Shown: in pieces, positions 17,881 through 26,702 of the stretch
Position numbering within the stretch: position 1 is the stretch's first letter
Layout of the letters: the number at the start of each line of letters is the position of its first letter
NCBI GenBank assembly: GCA_018223185.1
Contig: JAAEYW010000001.1
Span: forward strand, 62,001 to 126,000
Reading direction: 5' to 3'
Length of the DNA stretch: 64,000 nt
From: Oceanospirillales bacterium
GTDB lineage: Bacteria > Pseudomonadota > Gammaproteobacteria > Pseudomonadales > Balneatricaceae
Made by a program: the position numbers and the translations under genes
The notes under the pieces: model-generated
Seen by the model: only the letters and a program-made list of their open reading frames with translations
What the model was told of the DNA's origin: nothing
Database searches by the model: none

Positions 17881-19764
17881 ATGGACATTCCAGATTTTGG
17901 TATTATCAATAGTCACCGGGCGGTGAGCACAAAAGGTCGTGCAGATGTCAGTCACGCGCTGTCCGGTCGCCTTGTTGTGCTGCTGATGTTGCTATTGATC
18001 AGCTCTGTTTGCCAGGCTCAGCCGCCGATCAGTCTGTCCTCGAATATGGCGGGTGTCGGCACCGGGATGAATGTTTATTATCTGGAAGATGCGGACCATC
18101 GCTATACTCTGGATCAGGTGCGCAGCGAGCCACAGGCTTCACGTTTTGCGCCGCTACCCGACAGACAGAGTAACTTTGGCATCAGCAGTTCTGATTTCTG
18201 GCTGCGTATTGATGTAAAAAACAGTGGTAATACATCATTGCTGTGGTTGCTGGAAGTGACTCATCCACACTGGGATCATGTCACCTTTTATATGGACGGC
18301 GCGCCGCTTCAGACTGGCGGTGACCATGCCCCGTTTGCCGATCGTGCCGTTGCCGCCGAGAGCAACCTTTACCCTGTTAATACACCGTCCGGGGCCGTGC
18401 AGCGGATATGGGTTCATCTTTCCTATGATCAGCCAGGAAGAGCTGAGACGCAGCTGCTGCTATGGACGCCGGATGCCTTTTCTCAGCACTACGCTGACAG
18501 TTATCTGGTCACCGGCGCTTTCATCGGCATGGGCTTCCTGCTGGTGTTCTATAACCTGCTGATCGGATATTCCACACGGATGCCCGAATATATCTGGTAT
18601 ACCCTGTATATTATGGCGGCCATGATGGTTCTGCTCACTAATACCGGCCTTGGTTATCGCTATCTGTGGCAGGGGAGTACATGGTTTGTCGACTTTGCCC
18701 CGGTCATATTTACATTGCTGACGCTGGGGCTGGCGACCCAGTTTACACGGAGCTTCCTGAGTACAAGAGAAGCGCCGATCATTGACCGGTTATTGCAATC
18801 ACTCTTTGTTCTTGGCGGGCTGTCTTTGCTCTGCTACCTTCTTGGTGGACGCGAATATGCAGTAAAGCTGGCTCTGTTGTTTGCACTGTTGACGGTTTTT
18901 TTCCCACTGATCGGGGTGTGGCAATATAAGAAGGGCAGGTGTGATGCCCGGTTTTATGTGATTGGCTGGAGTGTCTGGAGTCTGGCCATTTTTATTGCTG
19001 TGTCACGTAATGTTGGTGTCATTCCGTCTGATTTTGTTACACGTTTTTCACCGCCGCTCGGATTTTGTCTTGAAGGTGTGCTGCTTTCCTTAGCACTGGC
19101 CGACCGTATTAACTACCTCTCGCAAGAAAAAAAGGCACTGGAACAGATGCATATCAGGCATTTGGAACAGGAGCAGGGGATGCTTGAGCGGGTTGTTTCA
19201 GAGCGTACGGTAGAGCTTGAGCAGGCAATGAAACGTGCCGAATTTCTGGCGCAGACTGACTCCCTGACGGGAGTATTAAACCGGCGGGCTTTCTTTGAGC
19301 AGGGCGAGAAAGAGCTGGATAGAGCGAGGCGATATAAAACACCGCTGGCGGTGGTGATGATTGATCTTGATCTGTTTAAAGAGATCAATGATAGCTACGG
19401 CCATGCGACAGGCGATACTGTGCTTATTGCGGCGATCAATGCTTTGCAGTCCATGACGCGTACTGTCGATACGTTCGGGCGCATCGGGGGCGAGGAGTTT
19501 GCGGCGCTAATGCCCCAGACCCGTTTACAGGACGCTGCCGATCTTGCGGAACGTCTCAGGGCGGCACTTGAGGAGATGGACGTCAGCGTTGGTGAGCTGT
19601 CGGTCAAAGTTACCGCCAGTTTTGGTGTTGCGGCTATTGATGTGACGAAAGAGACGCTGGCTGAATCTATGAGACGCGCCGATGACGCGCTTTACTTGGC
19701 CAAATCCCGTGGCCGCAACCGTGTCGAGCAGGCCGAGGGTCCTGACATCTTGCTAAACGTCTGA
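17881..19764 (+). CDS. Membrane diguanylate cyclase with 7TMR-DISM sensory module
   Basis: A 627-residue protein that should synthesise cyclic di-GMP. After an N-terminal secretion segment (about 30-47), residues 55-190 form a periplasmic 7TMR-DISM extracellular domain, followed by about seven membrane helices (195-405), a coiled-coil linker (410-450) and a GGDEF domain. The active-site loop is intact as G536-G-E-E-F540, and the inhibitory site R527-T-V-D530 sits exactly five residues upstream, so product inhibition is expected. No strong ribosome site precedes the ATG; a GTG at 17923 is an alternative. The 3' end of this gene is partly duplicated at 20327-20383. Confidence 0.92.
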   Translation: MDIPDFGIINSHRAVSTKGRADVSHALSGRLVVLLMLLLISSVCQAQPPISLSSNMAGVGTGMNVYYLEDADHRYTLDQVRSEPQASRFAPLPDRQSNFGISSSDFWLRIDVKNSGNTSLLWLLEVTHPHWDHVTFYMDGAPLQTGGDHAPFADRAVAAESNLYPVNTPSGAVQRIWVHLSYDQPGRAETQLLLWTPDAFSQHYADSYLVTGAFIGMGFLLVFYNLLIGYSTRMPEYIWYTLYIMAAMMVLLTNTGLGYRYLWQGSTWFVDFAPVIFTLLTLGLATQFTRSFLSTREAPIIDRLLQSLFVLGGLSLLCYLLGGREYAVKLALLFALLTVFFPLIGVWQYKKGRCDARFYVIGWSVWSLAIFIAVSRNVGVIPSDFVTRFSPPLGFCLEGVLLSLALADRINYLSQEKKALEQMHIRHLEQEQGMLERVVSERTVELEQAMKRAEFLAQTDSLTGVLNRRAFFEQGEKELDRARRYKTPLAVVMIDLDLFKEINDSYGHATGDTVLIAAINALQSMTRTVDTFGRIGGEEFAALMPQTRLQDAADLAERLRAALEEMDVSVGELSVKVTASFGVAAIDVTKETLAESMRRADDALYLAKSRGRNRVEQAEGPDILLNV

Positions 19765-19797
19765 TTTCGGCTTTTTATTACGTTTTTTCATGGCAGG

Positions 19798-20298
19798 CGC
19801 TGCATTCGTAGCGATTTAATTCTCTACCTGCACGGACTATCGCCGCTGGAAGCGGCTCCTACAGACAAAACAGATTCATTCCCGAAGCGCTGCATTCAAA
19901 TCTTTGTCACCAGGTGGTGTAGGAGCTGCATTCTGCAGCGATTAAATTCAGCCCCTGCACGGACTATCGCCGCTGGAAGCGGCTCCTACAGACAAAGCCG
20001 ATTCATCCCCAGAGGCATAGAGAGAACCCGATACATGGCTATGCTCTGTGGTAAAGCGTTGTCCGAATTACTGCATTTGAATCTTTGTCATCAGGTGGTG
20101 TAGGAGCTGCATCCTGCAGCGATTAAATTCCGCATCTGAACGGTCTATCGCCGCTGGAAGCGGCTCCTACACACAAAACAGATTCATTCCCGAAGCGCTG
20201 CATTCAAATCTTTGTCACCAGCTGTTGTAGGAGCTGCATCTTGCAGCGATTCAATTCTCTACCTGCACGGACTATTGCCGCTGGAAGTGGTTCCTACA
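19798..20298. repeat. REP/BIME repeat array (four units)
   Basis: Inverted REP-like elements alternate here. Form A (GTAGGAGCTGCATTCTGCAG plus CGATT) is at 19919-19943, 20100-20124 and 20227-20251, with a partial copy at 19798-19816. Form B (starting CGGACTATCGCCGCTGGAAG, ending CGGCTCCTACA) is at 19833-19863, 19960-19989, 20141-20170 and 20269-20298. B is the reverse complement type of A, so each A-B pair can fold into a long hairpin as in bacterial BIMEs. The spacers also repeat (GATTCATTCCCGAAGCGCTG at 19873 and 20181). The second spacer carries about 50 extra bases with its own inverted repeat. Confidence 0.9.
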
Positions 20299-20326
20299 CA
20301 AAGCAGATTCATTATCGAGTTTGGGG

Positions 20327-20383
20327 GTGGCCGCCAACCGTGTCGGGCAGGTGAGGGTGCCTGATGTCTTACTAAATGCCAGA
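20327..20383 (+). pseudogene. Decayed copy of the diguanylate cyclase 3' end
   Basis: This stretch matches the last 55 bases of the diguanylate cyclase gene (19709-19763) with small indels and roughly four-fifths identity by eye. Read in one frame it gives ANRVGQVRVPDVLLNAR against GRNRVEQAEGPDILLNV in the intact gene. The match extends past the conserved GGDEF end into the gene-specific tail, so it is a duplication remnant rather than a chance similarity. It overlaps the stop of the leftward ycjF-like gene. Confidence 0.65.
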
Positions 20384-21406
20384 CGTGCGCCCTTTATTCA
20401 GCTTTTTCCCCAGTAACAGCAACAGTGACGTGACCAGCTTTTCCCGGTAGCCGGTTTTTGACTGGTTGGCTGAAATGGGGCGGCACAGGGCTGCGCACTG
20501 AATGCCGATGCGGGAGGTGGCGACGCAGGCGCCGGCACCCTGCAGTGCTTTGGCTCCGAGATTGAGAGCGGGGAAGTTTGACAGATCAAGCATATCCAGC
20601 GCGGTTTGAGACAGGCCAGAGTACGCCGTGCTTCTGCCGACCCGGTAGAGTATTCGCATCCTGTTGCCAAAATTTGGCCTGATTCCGTAGGTGTCTGAAA
20701 TCTCTTTGATCATGATAGTTGTGCGCCACACCGTGAGCAGCGCATCCAGAGAGGGCATCGGACTGGCCGCAACCGCTAACCCGGTTTGCACACTGTGTTT
20801 GCGTATGATGTTTTCGACCCGGGCATCCAGCGGCTCGATGAAGAGAGTCTCCAGATGTCTCAGCCGTTCGGCATCATCCAGATAATCCGGCATGACACAG
20901 AGGGCTTCCTGGAGCTGCTTCTCTTGTGGTGTGCCGGCGTAAAAACTCACCAGACTGTCTACAAATGAAGTGACTTTATCGGTGTTCTGCTGCTTTTGAA
21001 GCTCAAGGGCTTTATTTTGAAACTCAGCAATTTTATCAATATCGTTTGCGCCCCGGACCCATTGAAAGAGTCCGATACCGGATATCAGCACCAGGATTGC
21101 AAGCACGGCTGAGACGGCGATACCCAATGCCCAGTGAAGCTCTGAGGCGCTGTTAATCATTGAGATCAGATCGTTGATTATGGTCAGGCAGAGCAGGCCG
21201 CCCAATCCGAGAGCGGTCAGTTTCATCGCTCTTGAAAAGAACGGTTGTGGATACTGATTCCAGTTGATGGGGTCTGTATTCCGGGGCTCACTTGCAGTCT
21301 GTTCAGACTCTATTGAGTCGGGAATTACGCCCTCTAGTTCTGATGCGGATATTTTAAAGGTCCGGGGGATGCGTGAGTCGTCATCCTGCTCAGTTTTTAT
21401 CGACAT
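20372..21406 (-). CDS. YcjF-like DUF697 membrane protein
   Basis: A 344-residue protein with a charged N-terminal region, two membrane helices (about 67-87 and 93-116) and a C-terminal DUF697 domain, the layout of YcjF/TIGR01620 proteins. It follows the YcjX-like gene with a ten-base overlap, the conserved ycjX-ycjF pairing usually associated with envelope stress genes, though no psp genes are here. The last few codons (near NKGRTSGI) and the stop fall at the edge of a duplicated segment from the neighbouring cyclase gene, so its C-terminus may be altered. Confidence 0.82.
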   Translation of the reverse strand: MSIKTEQDDDSRIPRTFKISASELEGVIPDSIESEQTASEPRNTDPINWNQYPQPFFSRAMKLTALGLGGLLCLTIINDLISMINSASELHWALGIAVSAVLAILVLISGIGLFQWVRGANDIDKIAEFQNKALELQKQQNTDKVTSFVDSLVSFYAGTPQEKQLQEALCVMPDYLDDAERLRHLETLFIEPLDARVENIIRKHSVQTGLAVAASPMPSLDALLTVWRTTIMIKEISDTYGIRPNFGNRMRILYRVGRSTAYSGLSQTALDMLDLSNFPALNLGAKALQGAGACVATSRIGIQCAALCRPISANQSKTGYREKLVTSLLLLLGKKLNKGRTSGI

Positions 21407-22818
21407 ATATCACCCATTAAATTATGCAGGACCTCATCCATGCGGATGTGTGGTATGGCCTGATCCTGATTGGCGCGAATACCTTTCGGCGGTTTCAGTT
21501 CCGGTAGTTTCCAGTCTATAAATGCGGCAAACTCCGCATCAGAGGGGATATGATCGGGAATTCGCGGATTAACAAAGCCAATGGCATCACCGTCCGTGGA
21601 GATCCCTTTAAGTATCTCTTCATTGCCCTGTGTCTGAGCATGAGATGACCGGACCGAGGCGACCGCTTCAACCCTGAGATCGGCCTGCGCCCCCTGAATC
21701 CGTTCGAGAGATTTCCGGACGATGCTGCTCAGCAGGTGACGGACATTATCGTGATCCTGTGAAACCACCTGATCCACCTTTGTGGCGGCATAAAGTACTT
21801 TCTCGATTCTGGAGTGAAACAGTCCGCCGTTGTATTCAAAGCTCTCACCAATCGCTTCTAAGGCATGCATCATCTCGTGGAGATATGCCTCCCCACCATG
21901 CAGCACGTTCAACACATCGACCAACACCACCTGCCGGTCAATCGGCTCGATAAACTCTTTAAAAAATGGTTTTACGATATCGGATTTGTAGCTTTCAAAT
22001 ATCGTGTCCAGCTGTTTGAAATAACTGTTTTTGTCGCTGGCCTGCAGTTGCGCTTCACTATATCCGCTACAGGCGATCAGCGGGATGAAGTTCAGGGCGG
22101 GGTGTCCGGCTTTAGTTCCCGGTTCGATAAATCGTCCGGGCTGAATGATCGTCAGTGGTGGCGATTGTTGTTTGCATGAGTGCAGAAATTCGATATAGGC
22201 CGCACGCTGCTCATTGATCACGGTGTCGTCGCAGACAGCAAAGGGATCGAGCGCTTTCAGCGAGGCCAGAGGGTTATTGGAAAATCCATCTCTGGGCGCC
22301 CTTGAGAGCTGTTTTTCGACCTGAATACACCAGTCCCGAAAGCTCATCTTAAGCAGTGGCAGGTCGACCAGCCACTCGCCCGGATAGTCCCTCAGCTCAA
22401 TAAAAACACTTTTGCTGGTTTTTCTGCCAAACCAGCCCTGTTCAGCCAGCCTGATTTCCAGCAGCACACCGCTGATATCACGGGTGGGGTGCGGCCATTG
22501 TGGCGAACTACCGGACAGGCTGTCGACCGCCTGCTCATAATCAAACCTGGGCAGGTATCTGTTTTCCAGCGGATGCTCTTTAACGTGGATGATGCGTTTT
22601 TTTAGCCAGGGAGAGAAACCGCCGAGCCGGGAATTTCTGGCGCCGTGCTGTTTCAGCTGATTGATGAGACTGGTGATAAAGGTTGATTTGCCGCTGCGGC
22701 TCAGTCCGGTGATACCGATACACACCCGGTTTTGTCGCGCCCGGTTGATAAGCGTTTTAGCATCATCTGTAACATGGTGTAACTTTTTTAAATAATCCGT
22801 TTGTCTGTTGTGAGACAT
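21397..22818 (-). CDS. YcjX-family P-loop protein (DUF463)
   Basis: A 473-residue predicted GTPase-like protein. The P-loop GLSRSGKST lies near residues 37-45, followed by switch-like segments typical of YcjX (DYPGEWLVDLPLL, and YAATKVDQV in the second half). The start at MSHNRQTDYL gives the family length; a longer frame reaches 23019 but the added part crosses a tandem-repeat stretch and is not conserved-looking. It is translated first in an operon with the YcjF-like gene. Confidence 0.85.
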   Translation of the reverse strand: MSHNRQTDYLKKLHHVTDDAKTLINRARQNRVCIGITGLSRSGKSTFITSLINQLKQHGARNSRLGGFSPWLKKRIIHVKEHPLENRYLPRFDYEQAVDSLSGSSPQWPHPTRDISGVLLEIRLAEQGWFGRKTSKSVFIELRDYPGEWLVDLPLLKMSFRDWCIQVEKQLSRAPRDGFSNNPLASLKALDPFAVCDDTVINEQRAAYIEFLHSCKQQSPPLTIIQPGRFIEPGTKAGHPALNFIPLIACSGYSEAQLQASDKNSYFKQLDTIFESYKSDIVKPFFKEFIEPIDRQVVLVDVLNVLHGGEAYLHEMMHALEAIGESFEYNGGLFHSRIEKVLYAATKVDQVVSQDHDNVRHLLSSIVRKSLERIQGAQADLRVEAVASVRSSHAQTQGNEEILKGISTDGDAIGFVNPRIPDHIPSDAEFAAFIDWKLPELKPPKGIRANQDQAIPHIRMDEVLHNLMGDICR

Positions 22819-22923
22819 ATAGTTTCCAGGTTCTGCTAAATATTCTCTATCAACCCATCGCTGTATTGCTGAGTAATCTGTTCCGCTCTTGTCAGTATTT
22901 TCAGAACAACGGTTTTTAATACT

Positions 22924-22974
22924 ATGGCTCTGAATTATGGTTCTGAATGATGGCTCTGAATAATTGTCTGAAAA
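22924..22974. repeat. 13-base tandem repeat upstream of the ycjX-like gene
   Basis: ATGGCTCTGAATT, ATGGTTCTGAATG and ATGGCTCTGAATA follow one another (22924-22962), with a degenerate fourth copy. They lie about 100 bases before the ycjX-like start, in its probable promoter region. Confidence 0.75.
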
Positions 22975-23015
22975 AACGTGTTCATACTCGTATATGGCTG
23001 TGATTAAGACATATT

Positions 23016-23216
23016 TCAAGCCCTGCGGAGGTTACCGCTGACAGGTTGTGTGTATTCGTTTTTGGCTGCGTACATTTTACCGGCCTGCCGGGTTAACTCT
23101 TCGGCTGATACGTTTTCGCCGGCACAGGCCTCAGCATAGCTGATACTGAGGGAGCTGTACGGGTGTGGTATTTTCAGAGTTTTAGTATTTGAACGGCCTG
23201 ATTTTGCCTGATGTTA
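23016..23216 (-). pseudogene. Possible remnant of a GGDEF-domain gene 3' end
   Basis: On the minus strand an open frame without its own start reads KIPHPYSSLSISYAEA, then ENVSAEELTRQAGKMYAAKN, and stops at 23016. This resembles the last part of GGDEF domains (SIG strand, then ADxALYxAK). No catalytic loop or upstream domain is present, so it is at most a 3' fragment. It sits in the 466-base gap between the ycjX-like start and the SemiSWEET gene, which holds no other gene I can see. Confidence 0.4.
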
Positions 23217-23284
23217 GTCATAACCGGTATCAAATGCAGTCTTTGCAAAACCAGAGACAGGCGTTCAGGAAGGGCGGTGTCTGT

Positions 23285-23608
23285 TTAATCTGTCTGTTGG
23301 CGGGGTGTTGTTTTCCGGGCGTTGCGTGTCCGCAGTCGCTGAGTGATAGTCAGCATTAATACCGACAACGTTAATATCAGGGTCACACTATTGGCGAGCA
23401 GTACCGGCATATCCCTGATAATAAATCCGTAGACGACCCAGAAAAAAACACCTGTGGTAAATATGGTGTACATCGCGACAGAGATACCTGAAGTATCTCT
23501 GTTTTTCAGGATTTGAATCACCTGAGGTACAAACGACAGGGTGGTGCAGCATGCGGCGGCGATGCCTATCCAGTGGGATATGTCTGACAATGCGATCATG
23601 TCGTTCAA
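23285..23608 (-). CDS. SemiSWEET-type small sugar transporter
   Basis: A 107-residue protein with three membrane helices (about 10-30, 42-62 and 68-90) and the PQ-loop signature SFVPQVIQILKNRDTSGIS, with P28-Q29, as in bacterial SemiSWEETs. These dimerise to form facilitative sugar uniporters. The start is a TTG with AGGAG seven bases upstream; the in-frame ATG three codons later is too far from that site. It is the third gene of an operon behind pgi and a glyoxalase-like gene, which supports a sugar-related role. Confidence 0.85.
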   Translation of the reverse strand: MNDMIALSDISHWIGIAAACCTTLSFVPQVIQILKNRDTSGISVAMYTIFTTGVFFWVVYGFIIRDMPVLLANSVTLILTLSVLMLTITQRLRTRNARKTTPRQQTD

Positions 23609-23622
23609 TGGTGGGCTCCTGT

Positions 23623-24045
23623 TCAGAGTATCTGATTAAATTCCAGTTTTTCACCATCCGGTCCGCGGATCGCGAAATACTTGCAACCGTTTTCCCAGAA
23701 ATCCAGATGTACCGGGCCCGCTTCGATAATCGTTTGCCCGTCGGCCTGCATCTCATCAAAGGCCGCCTGAATATCTGTGACCGAAAAAGCGATATGATCG
23801 ACCGGCCCATCGCTTCTGTTTCTGAGCGCCTCACGCTGGTTTGCGGGTGGTTGATACAGCTCAAGCAAGACCCCCGCTCGCTGCATCATGAACGCAGTGG
23901 TTTCGCCATCGCCTTCGGGAAAGGTTTTTTCCATCACCGGTTGAAAGCCAAGCCGGCGATAAAAGGTGACGGAACGCTGTATCTCGGTGACCGGAATACC
24001 GATATGTTGTAAACCGTTAAAGTTGTTTTCGAGGAGTGTTTTCAT
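23623..24045 (-). CDS. VOC-family glyoxalase-like protein
   Basis: A 140-residue vicinal-oxygen-chelate protein with two beta-alpha-beta-beta-beta modules. Likely metal ligands are His in LQHIGIPV (residue 14), Glu in VLLELYQ, His in VDHIAFSV and Glu in GEKLEFNQ, the set found in lactoylglutathione lyase-type enzymes. It could detoxify methylglyoxal or act on another substrate. It begins eight bases after the pgi stop and is followed fourteen bases later by the SemiSWEET gene, forming one operon. Confidence 0.82.
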   Translation of the reverse strand: MKTLLENNFNGLQHIGIPVTEIQRSVTFYRRLGFQPVMEKTFPEGDGETTAFMMQRAGVLLELYQPPANQREALRNRSDGPVDHIAFSVTDIQAAFDEMQADGQTIIEAGPVHLDFWENGCKYFAIRGPDGEKLEFNQIL

Positions 24046-24053
24046 AGTGCTGC

Positions 24054-25751
24054 TCAGGCTGATGTACTCTGTTTTATGGTTTTTGCCGCAGGCGGCTGAG
24101 ATTTTTTACGAGACAAACCGGGCTGTGGCTCAGGGGGACTGTTTTCTGCTGCCCTGGCGCTCTCTGAAAAGTGTTGTTTGACTATCTGCATCAGCCCCTG
24201 AGTCGAGGCATCATACTCGGTGCTTTTGCTTTCAATGTTGCGGCTGATCTCGGTTGCCAGCCGCTTGCCCAGTTGTACGCCCCACTGGTCGAATGAGTTA
24301 ATGTTCCAGACAGACCCCTGCACAAATACCTTGTGCTCGTAGAGTGCGATCAGGGCACCCAGGTTGTGAGGGTTAAGCTGGTCCAGTAACAGGACATTGC
24401 TCGGGCGATTACCCGGGCAGCTGGTGTAGTCCTGCTGATTGCCTGTGGCGTCGCCGTTCATAAAGGCGTTCGCCTGGGCCAGCATATTGGTCAGCAGCGC
24501 AAACTGGTGCGCCTCGGTGCCTTCATCAACCTGCAGTGAGGCGATGAAATCGATCGGTACGAACCGGGTTCCCTGATGTAATAGCTGGAAGAAGGCGTGC
24601 TGACCATTGGAACCGGTTTGACCCCAGACAATCGGGCCGGTGGCGTAATCCACCGGCTTGCCCTCTATATCCACCGACTTGCCATTGCTTTCCATATCCA
24701 GCTGTTGCAGAAAGGAGGGCAGTTGATGAAGCGCCTGATCATAGGGGATAACAGCCTGGGTTTCTGCGCCGAGAAAGTTGATATACCACAGGCCAATGAG
24801 TCCCAGAATCACGGGCATATTTTTATCCAGTGGTGCGTTCAGAAAGTGCTGATCCATCTCAAAGGCACCTTCAAGCAGTTCGATAAACTGATCAAAACCG
24901 ATGCTCAGCGCGATTGGCAGTCCGATACTGGACCAGAGTGAGTAGCGTCCTCCGACCCAGGCCCAGAATTCAAAGATGCTCTGCTCGTTAACACCGAACT
25001 CCATCGCCGCTGCTTTATTGGTTGAAACGGCAACGAAATGTTTGCCCAGATCGGCCCCTTTACAGCCACTGTGTTCTAAAAACCACTGTTTGGCCGTGTT
25101 CGCGTTGAGCAGGGTTTCCTGGGTTGAAAAGGTTTTCGTGGACACAATAAACAGGGTGGTTTCAGGATCAAGCCCTTTAAGAATCTTCTTAATATGCTGA
25201 CCGTCGACGTTTGAGATAAAGTGGAATTTCATCTCCGGATGCTGATAGGGGAGGAGTGCACGGCATACCATGTTAGGGCCCAGATCTGAGCCGCCGATAC
25301 CGATATTAACAACGTTGCGGATACGCTTTCCTGAGAAACCTTTCCACTCCCCGTTGCGCACCTGATCGGTAAAAGCCTGTAGCTTTTTCAGACCTGCCTG
25401 AATCTCAGGCATAACATTCTGCCCGTTCACGATGACCGGCTCGTTGCCCCGGTTTCTTAACGCGGTATGTAACACCGGACGTTTTTCTGTGACATTGATG
25501 ATGTCGCCTGAGAACATCTGCGCCTGCCGCTGTCGCAGCGGAGAGTGCTCAGCCAGTTTTATCAGGGTTTTAAAAACTTCATCACTGAGGCGGTTTTTGG
25601 AGAAATCCAGAAACAGTCCGCCAAGTTTCAGGCTCATTCTGTCAAAGCGGCCGGCATCAGCAGTGAAGTAATCTGTAATCCGGTCATTTTGGCTGTCCCG
25701 GGCTAACTGTTCGAGCTTTTTCCAGGTAACAGAGGAACTGAGATTATACAT
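24054..25751 (-). CDS. pgi: Glucose-6-phosphate isomerase (first copy)
   Basis: A 565-residue Pgi that interconverts glucose-6-phosphate and fructose-6-phosphate. Visible motifs are NIGIGGSDLGPNMV, the VSTKTFSTQETLLN phosphate-binding loop, the PGI signatures in GQTGSNGQHAFFQLLHQGT and GVQLGKRLA. The start MYNLSSSVTWKKLEQLA matches the second copy; upstream codons in the same frame are not conserved. A low-complexity, Pro/Ser/Lys-rich tail of about 35 residues follows the conserved end. It is the first gene of an operon with a glyoxalase-like and a SemiSWEET gene. The copy at 57.5 kb is clearly paralogous. Confidence 0.95.
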   Translation of the reverse strand: MYNLSSSVTWKKLEQLARDSQNDRITDYFTADAGRFDRMSLKLGGLFLDFSKNRLSDEVFKTLIKLAEHSPLRQRQAQMFSGDIINVTEKRPVLHTALRNRGNEPVIVNGQNVMPEIQAGLKKLQAFTDQVRNGEWKGFSGKRIRNVVNIGIGGSDLGPNMVCRALLPYQHPEMKFHFISNVDGQHIKKILKGLDPETTLFIVSTKTFSTQETLLNANTAKQWFLEHSGCKGADLGKHFVAVSTNKAAAMEFGVNEQSIFEFWAWVGGRYSLWSSIGLPIALSIGFDQFIELLEGAFEMDQHFLNAPLDKNMPVILGLIGLWYINFLGAETQAVIPYDQALHQLPSFLQQLDMESNGKSVDIEGKPVDYATGPIVWGQTGSNGQHAFFQLLHQGTRFVPIDFIASLQVDEGTEAHQFALLTNMLAQANAFMNGDATGNQQDYTSCPGNRPSNVLLLDQLNPHNLGALIALYEHKVFVQGSVWNINSFDQWGVQLGKRLATEISRNIESKSTEYDASTQGLMQIVKQHFSESARAAENSPPEPQPGLSRKKSQPPAAKTIKQSTSA

Positions 25752-25937
25752 GGGCTGCCTCGTGATTTTATTATGCATGATCCGGTTATGGGTCCGGAGC
25801 TTTCGTCTATGCAATTAAGCCCGTGTCAGGTAAACATAAAATGAACCATTTCTGCATGGTTTGTAATAATTGAAATTTTTATGGCGTCTGATTGTGTTAT
25901 TTATAAACTAATAAGAAGAATAAAATTGGAAACGTCT

Positions 25938-26675
25938 ATGACAAACGCTGTCCAGCAAAGAATTTTAGTGGTCGATGATGAGATCGACATGCGAGAGTTG
26001 TTGCAGGATCTTCTTGAGGATAGTGGTTTCAGTGTGCTGGCTGTGGCGGATGGATCGTCAATGCGTCAGGCGCTTGATGCAGCCCCCTATGCCCTGATTA
26101 TTCTCGATCTTCGCCTTAAAGGTGAAGACGGTATGCAGCTGGCCCGCGAAGTGCGGGAACACTCCAGTATTCCGATTATGATGCTCACCGGAAAAGGGGA
26201 TGAGACCGACCGGATTCTGGGGTTGGAACTGGCCGCCGATGATTTTCTGATGAAGCCGTTTAACAACCGGGAGTTACTCGCCAGAGTCCGGGCGATGTTG
26301 CGCAGAACAACTCAGCTGAGCACGCCGATGGTGCGCAAAGACGATACTTACAGCCATGAGCGCCTGTCGTTTGATGGCTGGGTGATGGATCTTACCAGCA
26401 GAGAGCTGTCCGGTTCCGATGGTGAGCCTGTCTCACTCACGTATGGCGAGTATGAGTTGCTGGAGATGTTTGTCCGCTCGCCGAACCGGGTGTTTAGCCG
26501 TGATCAGCTGTTGGAAGCAACCCGCGGTTTTGATTCAGATGTATATGATCGCACTATCGATGTGTTAATTCTCAGGTTGCGTCGAAAAATTGAGCCTAAC
26601 CCAAAACAACCCAGTTATATCCGCACTGAACGGGGCGTGGGTTATATTTTCAGTGCCTCGGTGATCCAGTGTTGA
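25938..26675 (+). CDS. OmpR-family response regulator, TorR-like
   Basis: A 245-residue regulator with a receiver domain (residues 8-120; acidic pair in VVDDE, phospho-acceptor Asp57 in ILDLRLKGEDG, Lys in MKPFNNREL) and a C-terminal winged-helix DNA-binding domain (about 140-240). I start at MTNAVQQRIL, with a GGAAA site upstream, rather than at the ATG 19 codons earlier. It is the first gene of a three-gene unit with a hybrid kinase and a periplasmic binding protein. Confidence 0.9.
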   Translation: MTNAVQQRILVVDDEIDMRELLQDLLEDSGFSVLAVADGSSMRQALDAAPYALIILDLRLKGEDGMQLAREVREHSSIPIMMLTGKGDETDRILGLELAADDFLMKPFNNRELLARVRAMLRRTTQLSTPMVRKDDTYSHERLSFDGWVMDLTSRELSGSDGEPVSLTYGEYELLEMFVRSPNRVFSRDQLLEATRGFDSDVYDRTIDVLILRLRRKIEPNPKQPSYIRTERGVGYIFSASVIQC

Positions 26676-26702
26676 CGGCTAGTATGGCTGAGGCTTGAGA
26701 CA

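Noticed and set aside
19798-20298. CRISPR array
   Set aside because: The repeats are inverted pairs with repeating spacers and no cas genes, which is the pattern of REP/BIME elements.
22819-23019. N-terminal extension of the YcjX-like protein
   Set aside because: The added 67 codons cross a 13-base tandem repeat and exceed the family length; the ATG at 22818 is preferred.
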